Assembly (NCBI GenBank): GCA_910578075.1
Contig: CAJTPK010000020.1
Location: forward strand, 1 to 64,000
From: an uncultured Muribaculaceae bacterium
Lineage (GTDB): Bacteria > Bacteroidota > Bacteroidia > Bacteroidales > Muribaculaceae
Length of the DNA stretch: 64,000 bases
Direction of reading: 5' to 3'
A model generated the notes under the pieces. That model was given only the letters and a program-made list of their open reading frames with translations. It was not told the DNA's origin and made no database searches. How positions within the stretch are numbered: the stretch's first letter is position 1; each line of letters opens with the position of its first letter. Positions 18,225 to 28,400 of the stretch are shown here, piece after piece. The translations under genes were made by a program, and so were the position numbers.

Positions 18225-19754
18225 TCAATGTTTGAAATGACGCATTCCGGTGAAGAGCATTGTCATGCCCTTCTCATTTGCTTTCTTGACAGAATCTTCA
18301 TCGCGGATTGAACCACCCGGCTGAACGATGGCTGTCACACCATATTTTGATGCGAACTCTACTGTGTCGTCAAATGGAAGGAATCCGTCGGATGCGAGTA
18401 CAAGACCCTCTGTGTGTCCGGCAGCCTTAGCCTCTTCAAGTGCTATCTCCGCTGAACCGACACGATTCATCTGTCCGGCGCCGACTCCAACAGTTGCGCC
18501 GTTCTTGACTACAACTATGGCATTTGACTTGACATGCTTCACCACTCTCCAGCCGAAATTCATGTCTGCGAGCTCCTCTGCTGTGGGTTTACGCTCGGTT
18601 ACAGTCATTTCCTCTGTAATCTCCTTGCATTCGAGATCTGCGTCCTGCACAAGCAGACCGCCTGTTACGCCGACATACTGTTTCTGCTTAATGTCGCTCT
18701 TCTCCATCTTGACTTTAAGAAGACGTAGATTTTTTTTGGATGCGAACACCTCAAGCGCTTCGGGTGTGAAATCAGGAGCCATGACGATCTCAAGGAATAT
18801 CGGTTTCATCAGTTTGGCTGTTTCTCCGTCAAGCGGACGGTTTACTGCCACGATGCCGCCATATATGCTTACTTTATCAGCTTCGTATGCTTTTGTCCAT
18901 GCTTCGGTGATATCCTTGCCTGTAGCTGCGCCACACGGATTCATATGTTTCAGACCGACAGCGAATGGCTCGTCAAACTCACGCACAATCTGAAGTGCGG
19001 CGTTTGCGTCCTGGATGTTGTTGTAGGAAAGCTCCTTGCCACCGAGTTGCTTCGCATAAGCTACAGAATAGGGCACTTCTACCTCTGAACGGTAGAACAT
19101 GGCCTGCTGGTGAGGGTTCTCTCCGTAGCGGAGGCTCTGCACCTGATCGAAAGCAAGGAATAACTTCTCGTCAAGACCTGCCTGACGGCGCATGTATGTG
19201 GCGATATGTGAATCGTAAAGTGCTGTGTGGGTATATGCCTTGGCTGAGAGTTTCAGACGGGTCTCGAGGTTTGTATTGCCGTTGGCACGGATCTCGGACA
19301 AGATGGTATCATAATCCGAAGGATCGCAGACCACAGTCACATCGCGGAAATTTTTCGCCGCGCTACGGAGCATTGATGGACCGCCTATATCGATATTCTC
19401 AACGGCATCCTCCATTGTCACACCCTCTTTAGCTATTGTAGCCTCGAAGGGGTAAAGGTTGACGCATACCATCTCTATGGTCTCTACGCCATTGGCCTCA
19501 AGCTGTGCCATATGGTCGGGAATGTCGCGGCGACCTAAGAGACCGCCGTGCACTTTGGGGTGCAGAGTCTTGACGCGGCCGTCGCAGATTTCAGGGAAAC
19601 CTGTGATGTCGCTGATGTTGATCACTTCAACGCCGCTTTCACGGAGTTTTGTCATTGTGCCTCCGGTGGCAATTATCTGCCATCCGAGTTCCTGAAGGGA
19701 TTTGGCGAATTCCACCACTCCCCTCTTGTCGCTTACACTGATTAATGCGCGCAT
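18225..19754 (-). CDS. purH: bifunctional AICAR transformylase / IMP cyclohydrolase
   Basis: Catalyses the last two steps to IMP. The N-terminal IMP cyclohydrolase (MGS-like; SVSDKRGVVEFAKSL, GTMTKLRESGVEV, GRVKTLHPKVHGG) is followed by the AICAR transformylase with the catalytic Lys-His pair in VGLKHMNPCGAA. Length of 509 is normal. The start codon lies in the first of two 20-bp tandem repeats. In the operon it follows purM and precedes purD. Confidence 0.97.
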   Translation of the reverse strand: MRALISVSDKRGVVEFAKSLQELGWQIIATGGTMTKLRESGVEVINISDITGFPEICDGRVKTLHPKVHGGLLGRRDIPDHMAQLEANGVETIEMVCVNLYPFEATIAKEGVTMEDAVENIDIGGPSMLRSAAKNFRDVTVVCDPSDYDTILSEIRANGNTNLETRLKLSAKAYTHTALYDSHIATYMRRQAGLDEKLFLAFDQVQSLRYGENPHQQAMFYRSEVEVPYSVAYAKQLGGKELSYNNIQDANAALQIVREFDEPFAVGLKHMNPCGAATGKDITEAWTKAYEADKVSIYGGIVAVNRPLDGETAKLMKPIFLEIVMAPDFTPEALEVFASKKNLRLLKVKMEKSDIKQKQYVGVTGGLLVQDADLECKEITEEMTVTERKPTAEELADMNFGWRVVKHVKSNAIVVVKNGATVGVGAGQMNRVGSAEIALEEAKAAGHTEGLVLASDGFLPFDDTVEFASKYGVTAIVQPGGSIRDEDSVKKANEKGMTMLFTGMRHFKH

Positions 19755-19792
19755 GGATTATGAAATAATCTAATGGATTATGAAATAATCTA
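19753..19792. repeat. 20-bp tandem duplication at the purH start
   Basis: Two exact copies of ATGGATTATGAAATAATCTA (19753-19772, 19773-19792) lie head to tail; each contains a small inverted repeat GATTAT/ATAATC. The first copy overlaps the purH start codon. This would give two adjacent hairpins in the purM-purH spacer. Confidence 0.9.
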
Positions 19793-19877
19793 TATGATAT
19801 ATAGTGTTGTCTATAAGTATTATCTATATCTGATTCAGAGCTGTAATCTGTATTTGAATCAGCCTGTGAAATTAATT

Positions 19878-20903
19878 TCACAGAATCGTGACTCCCTCGC
19901 CCTCGATAACTTTGCCGATGACAGAAGCTTTCTCCCCTGCTTCGGTAAGAATCTCAATGGCTCGTGGAGCGTCCTCCTCATTCACGGCAAGCACCATGCC
20001 TATGCCCATATTGAAGATATTGAACATCTCGCGGTGAGGAACCTTGCCATATTTCTCGAGAAGACGGAACACCGGAAGAATCTCCCAGCTTCCCTCTTTG
20101 ACCTCCACTCCCTGTCCGGGCTTGAGGATACGGGGGATATTTTCATCGAAACCGCCGCCTGTGATGTGTGCTATACCGTGCACATCGATCTCATCAAGCA
20201 CCTTGTGAACCTGCTTGATATAGATTTTGGTTGGGGTGAGCAGCATCTCGCCGAGTGTCTGGTCGCCGGTTTCCTCATATTTCTGGTTGAATTCAAGGTC
20301 TCGGTCAGAAACAATCTTGCGCACGAGGCTAAATCCGTTGGAGTGCACACCGGAAGAAGCTATACCGATGAGAAGGTCACCGGGCTTCACCTTGGAGCAA
20401 TCTATCAGCTTGCTTTTCTCCACTGCGCCTACAGTGAATCCTGCTATGTCGTATTCTCCAGGGGTGTACATACCTGGCATCTCCGCGGTCTCGCCGCCGA
20501 CCAATGCGCAGCCTGCCTGACGGCAACCTTCTGCTACACCGCTTACAATAGCCTCAACAACCTCAGGATGGTTTTTGCCGACGGCCACGTAATCAAGGAA
20601 GATCAGAGGCTTTGCACCCTGAGCCAGAACATCGTTAACACACATAGCCACAGCATCGATTCCGATAGTGTCATGCTTCTCAAGAGAGAACGCGATCTTA
20701 AGCTTGGTGCCGACACCGTCTGTGCCGCTGACCAATATGGGATGTTCGTAACCTAATGATCCGAGATCAAACATGCCTCCGAATGATCCTATATTACCCA
20801 TGGAGCCGGGACGCTCGGTGCTCTTAACATGTTTCTTGATGCGGGAAACTACTTCGTAGCCTGCTTCAAGATTCACACCGGATGCTTCATAACTTTTTGC
20901 CAT
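19878..20903 (-). CDS. purM: phosphoribosylformylglycinamidine cyclo-ligase (AIRS)
   Basis: Converts FGAM to AIR with ATP. The 341-residue chain has the AIR synthase fold with GGMFDLG, SGTDGVGTKLKIA, ALVGGETAEMPGMY and HITGGGFDENIPR motifs. A 123-base spacer separates it from purH, longer than most in this operon, and contains the tandem hairpins plus a small palindrome next to its own stop. Confidence 0.97.
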   Translation of the reverse strand: MAKSYEASGVNLEAGYEVVSRIKKHVKSTERPGSMGNIGSFGGMFDLGSLGYEHPILVSGTDGVGTKLKIAFSLEKHDTIGIDAVAMCVNDVLAQGAKPLIFLDYVAVGKNHPEVVEAIVSGVAEGCRQAGCALVGGETAEMPGMYTPGEYDIAGFTVGAVEKSKLIDCSKVKPGDLLIGIASSGVHSNGFSLVRKIVSDRDLEFNQKYEETGDQTLGEMLLTPTKIYIKQVHKVLDEIDVHGIAHITGGGFDENIPRILKPGQGVEVKEGSWEILPVFRLLEKYGKVPHREMFNIFNMGIGMVLAVNEEDAPRAIEILTEAGEKASVIGKVIEGEGVTIL

Positions 20904-20933
20904 TATCTTAATTTTTATGAAACCGTTACTAAA

Positions 20934-23900
20934 TTATTTTTTGAAATACCTGACGGCATTGGCGAAGAGGTTCTGGCGTTTGTTGCCATGTATGTTCTTC
21001 ATCAGACCGTCTGCGTAGCGTTCTGAGTGACCCATCTTGCCGAGTATGCGGCCGTCAGGGGAGATTATGCCTTCGATTGCCTCCGTAGAGCCATTCGGGT
21101 TAGCGGGGGATGTCATTGTAGCGTTACCTGCTGCATCCGCATATTGGAATGCTATCTGACCGTTGGCACGTAGTTTTGCAGCCAATTCGGGTGAAGCCAT
21201 GAATTTACCCTCACCGTGAGATGCCGCTATGCTGTGCAACTCTCCTACCTCAAACCCTTCCAACCAAGGTGATGCCACAGATCCGACGCGTGTGCTCACT
21301 ATCTGCGAGATGTGACGGTTGATATCGTTATGGAAGAGCGTGGGGCTTTCTGCTGTCAGCTCCCCGATTTTGCCATATGGCAGCAGTCCGGATTTTACAA
21401 GAGCCTGGAAGCCATTGCAGATTCCGAGAATCAGACCGCCTCTCTCTTGCAGACGCTTGATTGCGCTCTTTACAGTATCGTTAAGAAGAACATTGGCTAT
21501 GAACTTACCGCTGCCGTCGGGCTCGTCTCCTGCCGAGAAACCGCCGCTGAGGGCGAGTATGTGGCATTCATCTATATTGCGTGCCATCTCCTCAACTGAT
21601 TTCTCGATATCCTCCGGAGTAAGGTTGATGAATACGCTGCTTCTGACTTCCGCACCCTCACGCTCGAATGCCTTTGTCATGTCGTAGTCGCAGTTGGTGC
21701 CGGGGAACAAGGGGAGGAACACTACCGGGTGTTCTGTCTTCTCTCCTTCCCATATGCTTGTGTTGAACGAGGAGGTGGCATTTTCAACGCTTCCCTCGAC
21801 GCCACTGCAGTCTGGATACACTTTTGTGAATTTTCCACGGTTGGCCTCAAAGCTCTCCCCTATCCCAATCTCTTCGCCATTGATGACAAGATTGTTACCG
21901 GTGGTTTTGCCTATGAATTCCGCATTCGGGAAATCCAATTCTCTCTTGCTTTCCACAATGATGGATCCGTGACCGAAATCAAACAGGTCTTTCTCATCAA
22001 CCTTTACATCGGCTCCTATGCCGTTGCCAAAGCTCATCTTGGCGAGACCTTCGGCAACTCCACCGAAGCTTACAGACCATGCTGAGATGATGTCCCCGCT
22101 CTCGATTCCCTTGCGGACGTTCTCAAAGTTGAGGATCAGTTGCGCGGTGTCGGGAGTGAGGTCTTTCTCCGGGGTGTGACAGATGATATATACATTATTC
22201 CCCTTCTCTTTGAATTCAGGGCTGATAACCTTGCGGGCATCTACGGTGCCGGCGGCGAAGGCTATCAGTGTCGGGGGCACATTTATATCGTTGAATGTGC
22301 CGCTCATGGAGTCTTTACCACCGATTGCGGGGAGTCCGAAAGCGAGCTGCATCTCAAGTGCTCCGAGAAGAGCCGCAAGAGGTTTGCCCCATGCCTCTTC
22401 GGAGTTCATGCGCTCGAAATATTCCTGGAAAGAGAAGCGCAGACGACGGAAATCAGCACCGGCGGCGGTAGCCTTTGTCAGCGCCTCGACCACAGCGTAT
22501 GCGGCTCCGTGGAACGGGCTCCAGCTGCTGATATATGGATTGAAACCGAAGGTCATTATGGAGGCTGTATCGGTGTGGTGGCTTCCTACAGGAAGTTTCT
22601 GTACACTCACCTGGCTCTCTGTGCGTTGTGTAGCCCCGCCGAAAGGCATAAGGACAGTGGATGCACCGATAGATGAATCGAACATCTCGATAAGACCTTT
22701 CTGTGATGTCACGTTATCATCTTCCAGATTTTTGAGGAATTTCTCCTTAAGGGTTGTTCCTGTGATATCGCGGTTGAAAGGATCTTTCTCCTCAATGCCG
22801 CCCACGCGCACCTTGGCATAGTGGCGGGCACCTGCTGAATCGATAAATTCACGACGCAGGTCTGCCACAAGTTCTCCGTTATAGAACATTCTCATGCGAC
22901 CGGAATCCGTGACATCAGCCACGTGGCGCACCTCGATATTCTCTTCGTGGCAATATCTTTCAAATTCCTCGCGGTCTTTAGGCTCGACAACAACCGACAT
23001 ACGCTCCTGCGATTCGCTGATGGCAAGCTCCGTGGGATTGAGACCGGAGTATTTGGTAGTCACGCGGTCCAGATATATGTCCAGACCATCGGTAAGCTCA
23101 CCGATAGCCACGCTGACACCTCCTGCACCGAAGTCGTTTGATTTCTTTATAAGGCGAGTCACTTCAGGACGGCGGAACAGACGGGAGATCTTGCGCTCCT
23201 CAGGTGCGTTTCCTTTCTGCACCTCGCTTCCGCATTCTTCAAGCGATGACTCGTTATGCTCCTTGGATGAGCCTGTGGCTCCTCCGATGCCGTCGCGGCC
23301 TGTACGCCCACCGAACATCAGGATCACGTCTCCGGGCACAGGGCGTTCCCTGCGCACGTCGGATGCTTTCACGGCACCTGCTACAGCACCTACCTCCAGA
23401 CGCTTGGCAACATATCCGGGGTGATATATTTCGCGGACATGTGTTGTGGCAAGTCCTATCTGGTTACCGTAGGATGAATAACCTGCGGCTGCCTTCAGTG
23501 AGATCACGCGCTGGGGTAGTTTACCTTCCATTGTTTCCGATACCGGTTTGTAGATATCTCCGGCGCCGGTCACGCGCATTGCCTGGTAAACATAGCTGCG
23601 TCCGCTCAGCGGGTCGCGGATGGCACCGCCAAGACAGGTGGATGCCCCTCCGAAAGGTTCAATTTCCGTGGGGTGGTTATGAGTCTCATTCTTGAATTGC
23701 AGCAGCCAACGCTCCGGTTTGCCGTCAACGTCAATATCCACATATATGGAGCAGGCGTTGTTTTCCTCGCTCTGCTCAAGGTCTTCGAGCAGACCCTCCT
23801 TGCGGAGGTAGCGGGCTCCGATAGTGGCGAGGTCCATGAGGCAAAGGCTCTTCTCCTCTCTGCCAAGTTCACGGCGTATTTTTTTCCATTCCTCAAGAGC

Positions 23901-24641
23901 ATCGCGGAGTGTGGCGGATACCGATGATTCCTCGATGTCGATATCGGTGAGTTCGGTAGTGAACGTGGTGTGACGGCAATGGTCGCTCCAATATGTGTCG
24001 AGGATGCGTAGCTCCGTCTCATTGGGGTCACGTCCCTCCTGGGTGAAATATGCGACAACCTCCATAAGGTCGTCACCGTTCATGGCGAGACCTTTCTCCT
24101 TGCAATATGCCGTAGCTTCATCTTTGGAGATATTGCGGAAACCGGTGAGTGTTGCAACCGGCTTGGCAGCCGCTCTGTCCGGGCGCTCAAGCTTATTGAG
24201 GTCTTTGGCGCGTGTCTCCACTGCATTGATGCAATATTTGGCAATCATCTCCATCTCTTTCTCCCCTACTGATTCGTCAAACACCATCAGACGCGAACTG
24301 CTGATCTCGATGTCGGCGGAAGGCTCGATGAGTCTCACGCACTCTTCCGCAGAATGAGCCCGCTGGTCGAATTGTCCCGGAAGACATTCCACCGCCAGGT
24401 GTGGCATTCCTGCCATGTCAACCGAGTCTGAGACATTGTCGGTGGCAGGTTCTCCGAACACACGGTATGCACTGCGCTCCACGAGTTCCGGTGTGAATCC
24501 GAAAAGATCATATACGCAAAGAAGGCGAAGGTTCTTGATATCAAGACCAAGATTAGAGTTCAATTCACGGCGCAGACTCTCCGCTTCGGTGCGGAATTCA
24601 GGCCGTTTCTCTACAAATATTCTTGTTTTGGCTGTAGTCAT
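20934..24641 (-). CDS. purL: phosphoribosylformylglycinamidine synthase, single-chain
   Basis: Makes FGAM from FGAR, glutamine and ATP. At 1235 residues it is the large one-chain form also found in Proteobacteria, not the PurS/Q/L complex. N-terminal PurS-like region, linker, two AIRS-like synthetase halves (DYWSDHCRHTTF; FKNETHNHPTEIEPFGGAST; FGGRTGRDGIGGATGSS; AIGGKDSMSGTF) and a C-terminal class I amidotransferase domain (FPGTNCDYD; nucleophile Cys in LGICNGFQ). It lies 18 bases from purE and 30 from purM. Confidence 0.97.
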   Translation of the reverse strand: MTTAKTRIFVEKRPEFRTEAESLRRELNSNLGLDIKNLRLLCVYDLFGFTPELVERSAYRVFGEPATDNVSDSVDMAGMPHLAVECLPGQFDQRAHSAEECVRLIEPSADIEISSSRLMVFDESVGEKEMEMIAKYCINAVETRAKDLNKLERPDRAAAKPVATLTGFRNISKDEATAYCKEKGLAMNGDDLMEVVAYFTQEGRDPNETELRILDTYWSDHCRHTTFTTELTDIDIEESSVSATLRDALEEWKKIRRELGREEKSLCLMDLATIGARYLRKEGLLEDLEQSEENNACSIYVDIDVDGKPERWLLQFKNETHNHPTEIEPFGGASTCLGGAIRDPLSGRSYVYQAMRVTGAGDIYKPVSETMEGKLPQRVISLKAAAGYSSYGNQIGLATTHVREIYHPGYVAKRLEVGAVAGAVKASDVRRERPVPGDVILMFGGRTGRDGIGGATGSSKEHNESSLEECGSEVQKGNAPEERKISRLFRRPEVTRLIKKSNDFGAGGVSVAIGELTDGLDIYLDRVTTKYSGLNPTELAISESQERMSVVVEPKDREEFERYCHEENIEVRHVADVTDSGRMRMFYNGELVADLRREFIDSAGARHYAKVRVGGIEEKDPFNRDITGTTLKEKFLKNLEDDNVTSQKGLIEMFDSSIGASTVLMPFGGATQRTESQVSVQKLPVGSHHTDTASIMTFGFNPYISSWSPFHGAAYAVVEALTKATAAGADFRRLRFSFQEYFERMNSEEAWGKPLAALLGALEMQLAFGLPAIGGKDSMSGTFNDINVPPTLIAFAAGTVDARKVISPEFKEKGNNVYIICHTPEKDLTPDTAQLILNFENVRKGIESGDIISAWSVSFGGVAEGLAKMSFGNGIGADVKVDEKDLFDFGHGSIIVESKRELDFPNAEFIGKTTGNNLVINGEEIGIGESFEANRGKFTKVYPDCSGVEGSVENATSSFNTSIWEGEKTEHPVVFLPLFPGTNCDYDMTKAFEREGAEVRSSVFINLTPEDIEKSVEEMARNIDECHILALSGGFSAGDEPDGSGKFIANVLLNDTVKSAIKRLQERGGLILGICNGFQALVKSGLLPYGKIGELTAESPTLFHNDINRHISQIVSTRVGSVASPWLEGFEVGELHSIAASHGEGKFMASPELAAKLRANGQIAFQYADAAGNATMTSPANPNGSTEAIEGIISPDGRILGKMGHSERYADGLMKNIHGNKRQNLFANAVRYFKK

Positions 24642-24659
24642 AATTGTGAAACGGGGATC

Positions 24660-25127
24660 TTATATTTCTGATTCGAGCACCTTGCGGGCCTGCTCGGCAC
24701 GGAATTCATCTAATTTCTTCTTCATTTCAGGATCGGTCACTGCCATTATCTCCACAGCGAGAAGCGCAGCATTCTTGGCGCCATCGATACCTACAGTGGC
24801 AACCGGAATACCCGGAGGCATCTGCACCATCGACAGCAGGGAGTCGAGACCCTCCAGACTGCGTGATTTCACCGGCACTCCTATCACCGGCAGCGTTGTG
24901 AATGCTGCCACAACGCCTGCGAGGTGCGCGGCTCCGCCCGCACCGGCGATGATGGCGCAAAGACCGCGCTCGCGTGCTCCCGATGCCCATTCCTCAAGTT
25001 GGGCGGGAGTGCGGTGAGCGCTCAGCACTCTTTTCTCATACTCAATCCCGAAGGAATCAAACAATGTTGTGGCTCCCGACATAACGTTCCAGTCGCTTGT
25101 GGAACCCATAACCACTCCTACTTTCAT
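24660..25127 (-). CDS. purE: N5-carboxyaminoimidazole ribonucleotide mutase
   Basis: Rearranges N5-CAIR to CAIR. The chain is 155 residues; class I features GSTSDW, LSAHRTP and AGGAAHLAGV are visible. Its usual partner PurK is not in this window. First enzyme gene of the purine operon. I see no consensus promoter in the 50 bases upstream; the nearest is at 25373-25404, in front of the 37-codon ORF and a terminator, so expression may depend on read-through. Confidence 0.95.
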   Translation of the reverse strand: MKVGVVMGSTSDWNVMSGATTLFDSFGIEYEKRVLSAHRTPAQLEEWASGARERGLCAIIAGAGGAAHLAGVVAAFTTLPVIGVPVKSRSLEGLDSLLSMVQMPPGIPVATVGIDGAKNAALLAVEIMAVTDPEMKKKLDEFRAEQARKVLESEI

Positions 25128-25179
25128 TCTACCTGTATGTTAGATTAGTTTAATTTTCGTCTACAACTGCACATCCGTG

Positions 25180-25235
25180 AGTCTGCAAAAAATGAAAAAG
25201 CAGGGCGGCGTCAGACACACTTGTCTGACGCCGCC
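25180..25235 (-). terminator. strong hairpin and T tract between the 37-codon ORF and purE
   Basis: A 14-bp perfect GC-rich stem (25204-25217 with 25222-25235) with a 4-base loop is followed on the minus strand by CTGCTTTTTCATTTTTTG. It lies just after the small ORF and 53 bases before purE, so it either ends a small independent transcript or attenuates the purine operon. Confidence 0.85.
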
Positions 25236-25238
25236 GCA

Positions 25239-25352
25239 TTATCTGTTCACAATTTTGCACGCGTTTACGCACGCGTTCCCATTCTTCACCGCACGAACCT
25301 GTCTGCGCTTCTTGCGCAGCTTCGGATGTATGGCATGGGATTGTTGTCTCAT
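25239..25352 (-). CDS. 37-residue basic microprotein or leader peptide
   Basis: ATG at 25352, 37 codons, TAA at 25239. The product is strongly basic in its N-terminal half (HPKLRKKRRQVRAVK) and has two cysteines in the C-terminal half (NACVNACKIVNR). A perfect promoter lies 21 bases upstream and a strong terminator starts 4 bases after the stop. I do not recognise a family. It is either a real small protein (possibly nucleic-acid binding, judged only from charge) or a leader ORF controlling purE and the genes below it. Confidence 0.6.
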   Translation of the reverse strand: MRQQSHAIHPKLRKKRRQVRAVKNGNACVNACKIVNR

Positions 25353-25372
25353 CTCAGTCTGTGATTAGACTG

Positions 25373-25404
25373 CAAAGTTACAACTATTTTTTCAATTCAT
25401 CAAA
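25373..25404 (-). promoter_or_regulatory. Bacteroidetes promoter, small ORF / purine operon
   Basis: Minus strand: TTTG (25404-25401), 20 bases, TAACTTTG (25380-25373), a full consensus match. Predicted start near 25369, giving a short 5' UTR before the 37-codon ORF. It is the only consensus promoter seen upstream of the purine genes. Confidence 0.85.
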
Positions 25405-25428
25405 TCAAAACCTTGAAAGTTCTTACTT

Positions 25429-25462
25429 AAAAAAGAGGGCACCCGAGATGGGGTGCCCTCTT
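25429..25462 (-). terminator. terminator of the Ig-like/LRR operon
   Basis: GAGGGCACCC (25435-25444) pairs with GGGTGCCCTC (25451-25460), extended by AA/TT pairs, and is followed by six T on the minus strand. It lies 14 bases after the stop of the Ig-like repeat protein. Confidence 0.92.
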
Positions 25463-25475
25463 GTAGGGGTCGTGA

Positions 25476-28400
25476 TTATGGAATTGCAATTTTCAGTGAG
25501 AAATTCCCAATGGATACAATATAAAAATTATTGCTGTCCATCTGTATTATGATTTCTTCACTGTTGCTTACCACACGTTTCAGCAGCATGCCATTCATTG
25601 CGTGAACATATGCGGATTGACCGGCTGCGAGATTCTTGATATGGATTTCGTTACCTTTTACAAAAATTTCCACATCATCGAAGAAGATACTTTCTATGCC
25701 GGAAGTATTCTTCTTAACTGTGACCATACATTCATCATCATAAGACACGTTATTGTCGCAGATACCCGTTACAGTGATTTTAGCTGCTCCTTCGGATATA
25801 GCTTCGACCAAACCGTTTTCCACCTTGGCCACATTTTCATCCGAGGTGTCCCAAAGTATTTGGTAGCCTGTGGCATTGATTGGTTCGATGGATGCGACAA
25901 GATTGAACGTCTGGCTTTCGTTAAGGGTGATGTCATGCTCATTCAGACTGATGCCGGTAAGAGGGATTATGACCGTAACTTCACATGTTGCCGTCACATC
26001 CGATCCGTCAGTTGTATGGCATGTCAACGTAGTTGTGCCAGGTCCTGCGGCGTAGAATATGTTGTCAGTATCCTGCACCATTCCCACCGTCTCGTTGGAA
26101 GATGTCCAATGTAATGTCTTGTTGCTCGCGTTTGCCGGATAAATCTGTGGTTCAAGTTTTAATTGTGATTTTGAACCATCTCCGGAATATAATGGAATTG
26201 TGTGGCCACTTTCAAGTATGACGCTTTCAACCAGTATCGGTTTGACCGTCACTAACAATGAAGCGCTTACTCCGTTATTTGCGGTGGCGATGACATATGC
26301 CTCACCTGGTTTGAGCGCGGTTACGATTCCATCTTCATAAGATATTATTGTCTTATCGGAGACTGACCAGATGAGATTGGAATTTGTGGCGGTTGCAGGC
26401 ATCACGTTTGCTGTGACAGCCAATGTTGAGCCAACCATGATTGCCGATGAGGATCCTTCATATCCGATTGTAACGGATTCAACGGGGGTCTCGACAACGG
26501 TTATCTCGATCTCGTCTTTTATTCCATTGTCGGCCATGGCGGAAATGTGCGCGACACCCAGTTTGCTGTGGGCTGTCACAAGTCCATTCTCAACGGTTGC
26601 AATATCTACATCGTCGCTATGCCATTCAACTGATTGGTTTGTTGCAGTGGCAGGCAGTACGGATGCGGTCAGTTGGACAGTTTCTCCATCTTTTAGGACT
26701 GTGGTTCCATTAGCGGTAATGGAAACTGATTCAACGGGTGTTGCCACAACTGATATTCTTATGGCTTGGATCACACCGCTACCATCGGTAGCCCTTGCAT
26801 TGATATCAACTTCTCCAACAGAAACTCCTGTAACGACTCCATTATGGTCAACGGTAGCTATCGTCTCATCGTTGGAGTCCCAGGATAAAGCTTTGTCAGT
26901 TGCATTCTCCGGAAGGACTGTAGCTATGAGCCGGGTTGATTCACCGACTTTTATCTTGTCCTTTTCTGTTGAGATTTCAATTTTCTCAACCGGATTCGGG
27001 AGTACTGTGAAATTGATATAATCTGTGAGTCCATTTGCTGATTTAACTCCTACTCTTGTTTCTCCAAGACCTGTGGCTTCAATCAATCCATTGCTCTCTA
27101 CATGAATTATATTCTCATTTTCTCCCATCCATGTAAGTGTCTTATCTGTGGCATCCGATGGATATATCTCTGCTTTCATCTGTGTTGTGAAGCCGACTTT
27201 GACAGTGGTAGGTCCATCATAAACAATCTTTACAGATTCTACGGGAGTCGGAATTACCTTTACCAAGCATTCTGCGTTAAGATTTGATCCATCAGTACTG
27301 TTTGCTGTGATGATGGTTTCGCCTAAGCTCTTGGCTGTAATGTTTCCATTCTCATCAACACTTGCGATATTTGAGTCGGCGCTGCTCCAACGCACGGTCT
27401 TATCAGTAGTTGTAAAAGGAAGGACTGTAGCGGTTAGCTGCAATTTATAGCCAACCTTAAGCTCGGTCTCGCTATGGCTTAATAAGATTGATTGCGCGAG
27501 CGTGGGAATAACCGTCAGTTCAATCTCGTCATATCGCCCTGCGGAATTGGTGGCTCTGATTAGAACTCTGCCAACTCCATTTGCTGTTACCTTTCCTATT
27601 GCATCTACTGATGCGATGGATTCGTCAGAAGAACTCCATGTTATTGATTTGTCTGTCGCGTCATCCGGGGTAACATCTGCTGTCAGATTTATAGTCTCTC
27701 CAACACGGAAGGATGTGGATTGAGGCGCATTGATTCTGATGGATTCCGCAGGTGTGGGTACCACAGACACTTTGATTACGGTATTAATGTCGCTGCCGTC
27801 GATCGCTTTGACGGTAACCGTGGTCTCACCTATTGAGAGAGCTGTTATTGTACCGTCATTTGAAACTATGGCGACATTCTCATTCTGTGAAGACCACATG
27901 ACGCGTTTGTCAGTCGCATCGGAGGGAAGAATTGTCGCGATTATCTTCTCGCTCTTTCCTACCCTGAGTGTCACTTCTGATTTGCTTGTCTCGATGGCGC
28001 TGACCATCGTGGGAAGCACTGTCACATACACGATGTCGGTCTGACCGGCGGAGTTGGTTGCCATTATCCAATTATTCTCAACAGGAGCAAGTGCTGTTAC
28101 AAGTCCATCTTCATCAACAGATACTCCGGCAGTCTGAGATTGCCATGTGACAGATTTGTCAGTTGCGGTTGCAGGAAGAACTGTCGCTCCGAGCTGAACG
28201 GTCTCTCCAATATGCAAAGTAAACGGGCCCTTGGGCGAAATAGCTATACTTTCAGCTGCCGTTTCTTCCACTTTAATATGGCAGGTAGCTGACATATCAG
28301 AGCCATCCTGAGCAGTCGCAGTGATGTCGCACTCTCCAAGTTGCAAAGCTCTGATAGTTCCATTTTCAGAAACTGAGGCTATTGATGTGTCTGAAGATGT

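Noticed and set aside
22140..23695. Several long plus-strand frames opposite purL
   Set aside because: They are antisense shadows of a high-GC3 coding region; purL itself is intact.
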